Assembly: GCA_016930115.1 (NCBI GenBank)
Contig: JAFGHN010000323.1
Location: 1-9,508 of the forward strand
Direction: 5' to 3'
From: Spirochaetales bacterium
Lineage (GTDB): Bacteria; Spirochaetota; Spirochaetia; ARS1246
Length of the DNA: 9,508 nt
Shown: positions 1 through 4,973 of the stretch, one piece after another
How positions within the stretch are numbered: position 1 is the first letter of the stretch
Layout of the letters: every line of letters begins with the position of its first letter
Translations under genes and position numbers: made by a program
Notes under the pieces: generated by a model
Databases searched by the model: none
Told to the model about the DNA's origin: nothing
The model's input: only the letters and a program-made list of their open reading frames with translations

Positions 1-403
1 GACGCCGCGGCGGCTCGGTCAGGGTCATGATGTGATAGTTGACCGACGCGCGGCAGGCCGATTCAACGATGGCCTGCAGGGATTCCACGTTTCTGCTGAG
101 CCCCATGATGGTGTTGAGGCTCCTTTTCCTTTTTGTCCGGAAGAGCGCCTGTTTCAGATCGAGCCGGCCGGACGGTTTGTCCGTCGAAAGAACCGGAATG
201 AGAAGCCCCGCCTGGGTGCAGAGGACCGCCTCAACAATTCGTCCGTCTTCCCGGGAATCCCTCCTGATATAGATCGTTCCCTGCGGTACGGATCCCTTCA
301 TTTCCTTGAAGCTCGAGCTGAATCCCACGTGGCCCCACTCATCCTTTGAAAGGAAGCCGACCAGATCGTCGCGGTCAGACCGGCCGTAGACTACCCAGCC
401 CAC
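1..403 (-). CDS. Unrecognised conserved-looking protein, 3' end outside window
   Basis: This minus-strand reading frame stays open from position 403 to the window edge (134 full codons) and its C-terminus is missing. I chose the GTG at 403-401 because it begins 1 nt after the TGA of the upstream hexosaminidase gene and gives a sensible beginning, MGWVVYGRSDRDDLVGFLSK. The frame is also open further upstream inside the previous gene, so a start there is possible; no strong Shine-Dalgarno sequence is seen. Visible text includes GHVGFSSSFKEMKG, then GTIYIRRD, then EAVLCTQAGLLIPVL (alternating strand-like segments), a basic stretch RTKRKR, and a helical-looking part NVESLQAIVESACRAS. The pattern vaguely recalls GNAT-like N-acetyltransferase proteins of spirochaetes, but I see no diagnostic acetyl-CoA loop, so no function is assigned. 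Its spacing suggests co-transcription with lipM and the hexosaminidase gene. Confidence 0.6.
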   Translation of the reverse strand, partial: MGWVVYGRSDRDDLVGFLSKDEWGHVGFSSSFKEMKGSVPQGTIYIRRDSREDGRIVEAVLCTQAGLLIPVLSTDKPSGRLDLKQALFRTKRKRSLNTIMGLSRNVESLQAIVESACRASVNYHIMTLTEPPRR

Positions 404-404
404 G

Positions 405-2105
405 TCAGCCGCCGGTGAGAGATATCGGGAGCCGGCCTTCTGGAACAAAATCGCCGGCAAGCGCGGCAAAGGCCGCTTTAAACGACTCGAGTCCGGTCCC
501 GTACACCGCGACGGCGGTTCTGACCCAGGGTGTTTCCCGCAGATAAACCGGCGTGAGTACCGAGAGCACCACGATTTTTTCCTCAACGGGTTTGAGTCTT
601 TTGAGGGTTTCCAGATTTCCGTCGTTCGCAAGGCACACGATGACGGTATCGAAATTGCCGGCCAGGGCTATCAGACTCTGCAACCCTGAGGCGCTTATCG
701 GATGAGGTCCGATGTCAAAGGTGCCGGCATCCGCGTATTTGGCTTTGCCTTCAGCAAAGAACTCGGGATAGTAGCCCGCCAGGAGGACCTGTTGTGACAC
801 CGCAGGATCTATCGGAACCGCATCTTTTCTGATCATTGTTGTGCTTCTGCACGCGAGATCGAAAAAAAAACTCTCGCCTTTGCTGTCCGGGAGCTCGGAT
901 TTGACCCGCTCGGGGTCCGGGAATAGCGCTACTTTGCCCTGCTGCGGCAGCTGCTGCAGATAGGTGAGCTTTGTTCGCACGATCCGTTCTACACTCTCGG
1001 CGATCAGCGACTTGAACCCGGGATCGGCTATGAGAAGAGCCAGCAAATGGCTACGCACCTGTTCCTGCACATCCGGCGGGCGCGATATCATGACCATATC
1101 GTTTCCCGCCCGCAAAGCCATCTCGCAGATTTTCGGGATCGAGCGGTCGCTCTGTCTCACCCCGTACATCATCATGTCGTCGGTAATGATAAGGCCGGTG
1201 TAACCCATTTTGTCCCTCAAGACATCTTTGAGCAGAACCGGACAGAGGGTGGCGGGCTCATCGCTTCCTGAGATGAGCGGGAAATTGAGGTGTCCGCTCA
1301 TGATTGCGGGCAATCCCTCCTTTATCAGCATTCGGTACGGGAGGAGGTCGATGTCCCATATAGTGTCCAGATTGTCGTTGATGACGGGAAGCGAGCCGTG
1401 GGAATCCGCGTCGGTATTGCCGTGCCCCGGGTAGTGCTTCGCCGTTGAAATGACGCCCGCCTCCTCCAGACCGTGGTAGAAAGCCACCGAAAGAAAAGCA
1501 GTCTGTACCGGATCGGATGAAAAGGATCGCGGGCCGATGACATGGGCATCGGGATGGGTATAGACGTCGACAGTCGGCGCAAAGTTCATATTGATGCCGA
1601 GCACGGAGAGCTCACGACCGATAATCAAACCCGATTCGTAGGCGTCGAGGGCGATCCCGCTCGCTCCTATCGCCATATTGCCCGGGCTGGTGGACGTTTC
1701 CCCCTTTACATGTCTCACCCAGCCGCCTTCCTGGTCCGTGGCCACGAACAGGGGTATACCGCAGCCTGAGCTTACCGCCTGTTTCTGCATCAGCGAGATG
1801 CCATTGGCGAGCCTGCCGAGATCTGCGGCATTCCAGCCGAACACCTTTACCCCGCCGATTCCCCAGTCGCCTACCCAGCGGAGAAACTCGTCGGTGGGTT
1901 CGGTCCCGAGATACCCGAGCATGAGCACCTGGCCGATCAGCTCGGAATCGGACATCCCGGAGACGATGCCTTTTGCCGCCTCTTCTGCGGTTCTTTCGCC
2001 GGACGACCAGAACACGGTTTCGGCGAATACCGAGGAAGAGACGGCGATGCAGCAGCAAGCCAGCGCACCGGTAATCAGCCTGCGGATCAGTACTTTCGGT
2101 TCCAT
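405..2105 (-). CDS. nagZ: Exported GH3 beta-N-acetylhexosaminidase (NagZ/YbbD-like)
   Basis: A 566-residue glycoside hydrolase family 3 enzyme, predicted to release terminal N-acetylglucosamine from peptidoglycan fragments or other beta-linked hexosaminides. Residues 1-28 look like a signal peptide (RR at 8-9, hydrophobic core, VFA|E cleavage site near 28), so it should act outside the cytoplasm. The TIM-barrel domain spans about 45-390. It has DQEGGWVRH (124-132), GPRSFSSDP (191-199), the family His/Asp loop KHYPGHGNTDADSH (223-236), and the nucleophile motif ITDDMMM with Asp309 as the likely nucleophile. Residues about 410-566 form a second alpha/beta domain ending in VPEGRLPISL, as in two-domain Gram-positive NagZ/YbbD and unlike the single-domain cytosolic enzyme of E. 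coli. Three consecutive cysteines (17-19) leave a lipoprotein alternative open. Its start overlaps the end of lipM by 19 nt and it lacks a clear ribosome site, so coupling is likely. Substrate is inferred from family only. Confidence 0.9.
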   Translation of the reverse strand: MEPKVLIRRLITGALACCCIAVSSSVFAETVFWSSGERTAEEAAKGIVSGMSDSELIGQVLMLGYLGTEPTDEFLRWVGDWGIGGVKVFGWNAADLGRLANGISLMQKQAVSSGCGIPLFVATDQEGGWVRHVKGETSTSPGNMAIGASGIALDAYESGLIIGRELSVLGINMNFAPTVDVYTHPDAHVIGPRSFSSDPVQTAFLSVAFYHGLEEAGVISTAKHYPGHGNTDADSHGSLPVINDNLDTIWDIDLLPYRMLIKEGLPAIMSGHLNFPLISGSDEPATLCPVLLKDVLRDKMGYTGLIITDDMMMYGVRQSDRSIPKICEMALRAGNDMVMISRPPDVQEQVRSHLLALLIADPGFKSLIAESVERIVRTKLTYLQQLPQQGKVALFPDPERVKSELPDSKGESFFFDLACRSTTMIRKDAVPIDPAVSQQVLLAGYYPEFFAEGKAKYADAGTFDIGPHPISASGLQSLIALAGNFDTVIVCLANDGNLETLKRLKPVEEKIVVLSVLTPVYLRETPWVRTAVAVYGTGLESFKAAFAALAGDFVPEGRLPISLTGG

Positions 2106-2917
2106 GCCGATGTTTCGTATCGCTGTGTCAACAGCTGTTTTGCGCGGGACAGCTCGCTTTCAGTCAATTGTGACGGCTCGGTGTCGAGCAACCCACCCGC
2201 GGCTTGTGAGAAAGCGGCCGCCGCCTCTTCGAAGGAAATCTCCTGCTGTTTCTCCTCGGAGAGCGACGTCGAAGAATTCTCCCCGGCGGACCCGGCGATA
2301 TAGGCGTATATCCGCCGGTTCGCCCCGCCGAGGGGTATCGAACCGTGTTGAAGTACGGCTTCCCGGCTGACCATTTGCGCGCTCCCGATGAGCTTCTTCC
2401 CACCGGAGCTCTTGATCTCGTATTCCCCCGTGGAAGCGAAGCAGTCCGGGTCGCCGTTCCCTTCCCCTCCGTCGGCGGCGATCCCGATCACTCTGAGCCG
2501 GTCAAGTCCGGCGATGAGTACGGGTACCAGGAACCTGTAGAACTCACGTTTGCTCAAGCCCCCAAGAAGGTGCCTGCCGGCAAACGCGCTGTATGTCAGC
2601 TCACAGTCATGCAACACCGCCTGGCCTCCCGATGGTCTCCTGACAAACGTGATGCCATCCCGTTTCAATGCATCAAAGTTGAACACGCCGTCTGTCTTCT
2701 GAAACCTGCCGACGGACAATGTGGGGGGCCGGAACGTGTACAAGCGGATGACGGGTTTGGCACCCGCTTCTCCCGCCTTTTCCATGAGAGCCTCGTCTAT
2801 CGCCATGTTGAATCTTCCGTCGCGGGGGGTATCTACGATGAGCCTGAAAGTGGCGTCTGAGAATGTTTGTATCGCGCCGCCGACACCGCTGTTCTGTCCT
2901 TGATCCGCCGGGAGCAT
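2087..2917 (-). CDS. lipM: LipM-like octanoyltransferase (LplA/LipB ligase superfamily)
   Basis: A 276-residue protein of the biotin/lipoate ligase fold, predicted to move octanoyl groups onto lipoyl-dependent enzyme domains (or a GcvH-type carrier) in the cytoplasm. In order: FNMAIDEALME (36-46), PVIRLYTFRPPTLSVGRFQK (55-74), FVRRPSGGQAVLHDCELTYS (91-110, the conserved RRPxGGxAVLH loop), DPDCFASTGEYEI (156-168), and KKLIGSAQ then LQHGSIPL (174-196). The Cys159 in DCF aligns by eye with the acyl-thioester cysteine of B. subtilis LipM (Cys150), and K-x-IGSAQ carries the expected lysine. The length matches LipM (about 280) and there is no room for the C-terminal accessory domain of E. coli LplA, so LipM is preferred; LipL or a short LplA remain possible. 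The ATG at 2917 is the only ATG upstream of the conserved core; an in-frame TTG lies at 2944. About 20 residues precede the usual family start, so the N-terminus is uncertain. Confidence 0.83.
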   Translation of the reverse strand: MLPADQGQNSGVGGAIQTFSDATFRLIVDTPRDGRFNMAIDEALMEKAGEAGAKPVIRLYTFRPPTLSVGRFQKTDGVFNFDALKRDGITFVRRPSGGQAVLHDCELTYSAFAGRHLLGGLSKREFYRFLVPVLIAGLDRLRVIGIAADGGEGNGDPDCFASTGEYEIKSSGGKKLIGSAQMVSREAVLQHGSIPLGGANRRIYAYIAGSAGENSSTSLSEEKQQEISFEEAAAAFSQAAGGLLDTEPSQLTESELSRAKQLLTQRYETSAWNRKY

Positions 2918-2929
2918 AGAAAGTACATT
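2900..2929 (+). promoter_or_regulatory. Possible sigma-70-like promoter for the rightward TPR gene
   Basis: TTGATC (2900-2905), 18 bp, TACATT (2924-2929); each box matches four of six consensus bases. The predicted RNA start falls at about 2936, on the first base of the ATG chosen for the downstream gene. The -10 box overlaps that of a promoter drawn on the other strand. This is pattern matching in a very short divergent region and could be chance. Confidence 0.3.
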
Positions 2930-2954
2930 AGCATCATGAAACAATCGCGGTCAA
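2925..2954 (-). promoter_or_regulatory. Possible sigma-70-like promoter for lipM-nagZ
   Basis: On the minus strand TTGACC (2954-2949) is followed by 18 bp and then TAATGT (2930-2925), preceded by TG one base away as in extended -10 promoters. The -35 matches five of six bases and the -10 only three of six. RNA would start near 2918, practically at the lipM ATG (2917), leaving little or no leader. Weak evidence, but it is the best candidate upstream of the operon. Confidence 0.33.
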
Positions 2955-4366
2955 TGCCGGCTTTCCTGCTTATTCTTTTCCTGCCGGCGGCGGGGCTTGC
3001 CCACGCTTCGCCCCGCATCGCGCCGGATCCTTTTTTTTCGGAGGTCGGCGCGGCGCCCGAACCGCTGAGCGTTGAAACGCTGATCGAAGCGTCATTGCGG
3101 GCATCCGGGGCTTCGGAAAATGAGACACGTGTCGCGGCGGCGCAGATACATGGGCATATCCTCACTATGAAAGCCGAGGTCGCCGCCCAGTGGAGCGACC
3201 GTGAGAAAGCCGAATACGTGCTCACCTTCCTCCACCGGGACCTCTTCGGAGTCTACGACGAGTTTCAGACAAGGGTGGACCGGATTGTCACCGGCGGAGG
3301 TTTCAACTGCGTTTCGTCGGCCGTCCTTTACATGATATTCTCGCGGTCGATTGGTATACCGGTTGTCGGTATCGGCACGGCCGATCACGCGTTCTGCGCG
3401 GCGGTCCTTGATGACGGGCGCGTTGATGTGGAGACCACCAGCGTCTACGGTTTTGACCCGGGCAAAAAGCGGGAGTTTCATGATGCCTTTGGGAATGTGA
3501 CCGGCTACAGCTACGTACCGCCGTCCCAGTACAGCGGGCGCGTGGATCTTTCTGAGAAACAGCTCATCGCGCTGGTTCTGCAGAACCGTATTTCCTTGCT
3601 CGAATCTGAAAAGAGGTACGCCGAAGCGGTGGAGCTTGCCGTAGACAGGTTTGCCCTGGCGCCGGGTGAATCGACCCGGGACCATCTGGTGCGGGGAGTG
3701 CTGAATTATGCGGCACTGTTGAACGAGAAGAAACAGTACGGGGAGGCGATCGATTTCCTTGGCCTGTTTGTGGATACTTACGGATGGAGCGACTCTCTTG
3801 GCGATATCTACGCCATCCTTCACTACAATCAGGCGGTTGTGCTCATACAGAGCGGGGCTTTTTCGCAAGCTTTGCGTACGATGGATGAGTCTGAGGCGGG
3901 CGGTTCTTTGGATCCCGCGGTCCTCCGGGACCTCAGGTTGCAGGTGGGTGAACGGATGCTTGCAAAAGAGCTCCCTCTCCTCACCGCCGCGGAGGGTCTC
4001 TCACTGCTGGCCTCGCTTCGCGACGGTGGTCTCCTTACCGAGCAAAGATATCTCGATTTCGCGGTGATGCTCGCCTCAAAGGACGCGGACCGTGCGGCCG
4101 CGGAGGGTGATTTTCTGGCGGCGGCCGGGGTCATTGATGACGCAATCCGGCTCCTGGGGGCGGACGGAAGACTGAAGGCCGCGCGGGCGGCATACCGGTA
4201 CAACTATGCCGTGGAGGCCCACAACGCCTTTGCCGAGCTATTCAACAGGGGTGATTACGAAAGAGCGTTGGAGCTGCTCACTATCGCCATTGAAAAGGTT
4301 CCTGAAATCAACCTGCTGCGCGACGATCTGAACACACTTGAGGCAGTTTTCTCAACATCCGATTAG
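2936..4366 (+). CDS. Exported transglutaminase-like / TPR-like repeat protein
   Basis: A 476-residue protein that I cannot name. Residues 1-25 are a convincing signal peptide (MKQSRS, hydrophobic 9-20, cleavage near AHA|S), so it is probably periplasmic or surface-exposed. Residues about 85-200 resemble a transglutaminase-like (papain-fold) domain: Cys125 in GGGFNCVSSAVLYM, His151 in TADHAFCAAVL, and Asp164 in RVDVETT give the C-H-D order and spacing expected. The region 205-460 is almost all helical and TPR-like, with repeated pairs such as EKRYAEAVELAVDRFALAPG (225-244), KKQYGEAIDFLGLFVDTYG (265-283), HYNQAVVLIQSGAFSQAL (296-313) and FNRGDYERALELLTIAIEKV (436-455). Family knowledge allows protease, transglutaminase or amidase-like activity, or a non-catalytic scaffold; the substrate is unknown. 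The ATG at 2936 is preferred over an in-frame TTG at 2867 because it places the signal peptide at the N-terminus. No good Shine-Dalgarno sequence precedes it; GGGAG lies too far upstream. Confidence 0.82.
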   Translation: MKQSRSMPAFLLILFLPAAGLAHASPRIAPDPFFSEVGAAPEPLSVETLIEASLRASGASENETRVAAAQIHGHILTMKAEVAAQWSDREKAEYVLTFLHRDLFGVYDEFQTRVDRIVTGGGFNCVSSAVLYMIFSRSIGIPVVGIGTADHAFCAAVLDDGRVDVETTSVYGFDPGKKREFHDAFGNVTGYSYVPPSQYSGRVDLSEKQLIALVLQNRISLLESEKRYAEAVELAVDRFALAPGESTRDHLVRGVLNYAALLNEKKQYGEAIDFLGLFVDTYGWSDSLGDIYAILHYNQAVVLIQSGAFSQALRTMDESEAGGSLDPAVLRDLRLQVGERMLAKELPLLTAAEGLSLLASLRDGGLLTEQRYLDFAVMLASKDADRAAAEGDFLAAAGVIDDAIRLLGADGRLKAARAAYRYNYAVEAHNAFAELFNRGDYERALELLTIAIEKVPEINLLRDDLNTLEAVFSTSD

Positions 4367-4382
4367 CCGTCCCCCGGACGGC
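4366..4382 (+). other. Short GC-rich hairpin over the TPR-gene stop codon
   Basis: GCCGTC (4366-4371) and GACGGC (4377-4382) form a perfect 6-bp stem with a 5-base loop, starting at the last base of the TAG stop. No U-run follows directly; the nearest T5 is about 33 bp downstream, inside the spacer of the flagellar promoter. It may stabilise the 3' end or act as a poor terminator, but it is not a canonical intrinsic terminator. Confidence 0.35.
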
Positions 4383-4406
4383 GATGGCAAGTCGAATAAA
4401 TTGATC

Positions 4407-4433
4407 TTAACCTTCATTTTTCCCCGCCGATGA
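4407..4433 (+). promoter_or_regulatory. Sigma-28 (FliA)-type promoter of the flgN-csrA operon
   Basis: TTAA (4407-4410), exactly 15 bp, then GCCGATGA (4426-4433). The sigma-28 consensus is TAAA, 15 bp, GCCGATAA, so three of four -35 bases and seven of eight -10 bases match with the ideal spacing. It sits in the only sizeable intergenic gap, directly upstream of a flagellar operon that belongs to the late class in other bacteria. Transcription should begin at about 4439-4441, giving a leader of roughly 15 nt. I saw no competing sigma-70 pair with sensible spacing here. Confidence 0.8.
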
Positions 4434-4440
4434 TAGAAAT

Positions 4441-4446
4441 AAGGAG
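4441..4446 (+). promoter_or_regulatory. Strong ribosome binding site of flgN
   Basis: AAGGAG lies 8 nt before the ATG at 4455, the best Shine-Dalgarno match in the window. It falls at or within a few bases of the 5' end predicted from the sigma-28 promoter, so the leader would hold little else. It also contains AAGGA, which fits the core of a CsrA recognition site; without a hairpin context that overlap may be coincidental. Confidence 0.75.
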
Positions 4447-4454
4447 TTTTGTAA

Positions 4455-4955
4455 ATGGCGGAAAAAGCACCCAACGCAGGTCTGGCAGAATACATGAAAC
4501 TGGAGCTCGGGCTTCTTGAGGCTTTCAAGGAAGCGGAAATCGAATTGAAGAACGGGATCAACCGGAAAGACTGGGACCAGCTTGAACAGTGTATCCGGAA
4601 GATGAAGACCCTTTCGGCGGAACTGGCTGCGGTTGAAGAGAAGAGAAACCACGCATTCATAAACCTGCAGGATCTTGTAGGCGAGCGAGAGAAAGCGGGG
4701 TTCTATGAGGTGATCGTCCACCTTCCCGCGGATGAAAGGGAGGCCCTCGCCGAGCTGTACAGATCGATGAAGCTTGCCGCGGTAGGTATCAGATCGGTCA
4801 CCTACTGTATCGATGAGCACTTGAAAACGATAAACGGGACCCTGCAGAACATCCTGAACGAGCTGTTTCCCTACAGAAAGGGCAATTTGTACTCAAAACA
4901 GGGGGAGCGCCGCGAGGCGAGCGGAAACCCGATGGTAGTAAATCACAGTCTGTAG
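4455..4955 (+). CDS. flgN: FlgN-type flagellar export chaperone
   Basis: A 166-residue, strongly charged, mostly helical protein with no signal peptide or membrane segment. In the FlgN family such proteins bind FlgK and FlgL in the cytoplasm and deliver them to the flagellar type III export gate. Evidence here is long amphipathic helices at about 10-85 (ELGLLEAFKEAEIELKNG, LEQCIRKMKTLSAELAAVEE), a second helical stretch at about 92-140, and a C-terminal tail LYSKQGERREASGN followed by PMVVNHSL, which resembles the YSxxG and Asn-Pro tail of FlgN proteins. Sequence conservation in this family is low, so the position immediately upstream of flgK and flgL is a major part of the call. The start is fixed by AAGGAG 8 nt upstream, itself just after the sigma-28 promoter, so this is the first gene of the operon. 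flgK starts 18 nt after its stop. Confidence 0.85.
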   Translation: MAEKAPNAGLAEYMKLELGLLEAFKEAEIELKNGINRKDWDQLEQCIRKMKTLSAELAAVEEKRNHAFINLQDLVGEREKAGFYEVIVHLPADEREALAELYRSMKLAAVGIRSVTYCIDEHLKTINGTLQNILNELFPYRKGNLYSKQGERREASGNPMVVNHSL

Positions 4956-4973
4956 CGCGGGGAGAGAAGCACT

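Noticed and set aside
695..702. TCCGATAA on the minus strand within nagZ
   Set aside because: The bases at the -35 position read CTTT and no gene start is appropriately placed.
1533..1540. GCCGATGA, a second sigma-28-like -10
   Set aside because: No -35 lies 15 bp upstream, it is antisense inside nagZ, and no gene starts downstream; it shows that the -10 alone arises by chance in this GC-rich DNA.
1678..2370. Plus-strand open frame of 230 codons spanning the lipM/nagZ junction
   Set aside because: It crosses two well-supported minus-strand genes; composition is Arg/Ser/Pro-rich as in shadow frames.
2867..2935. Upstream TTG start for the TPR gene
   Set aside because: It would put 23 residues, including RRE and HRK, before the signal peptide and overlap lipM by about 50 bp; ATG 2936 gives a normal exported N-terminus.
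2918..2944. TTG start of lipM at 2944
   Set aside because: It adds nine residues further from the conserved core and overlaps the divergent gene; ATG 2917 is preferred.
3092..3868. Minus-strand open frame of 258 codons
   Set aside because: It is antisense to the exported TPR protein gene, whose sense reading has a signal peptide and ordered motifs; no sensible start context.
4366..4382. Intrinsic terminator after the TPR gene
   Set aside because: The stem is perfect but only 6 bp and no U-run follows; kept only as a hairpin.
4397..4400. TAAA as the -35 of the flagellar promoter
   Set aside because: It is an exact -35 match but 25 bp from the -10; the TTAA at 4407 has the correct 15-bp spacing.
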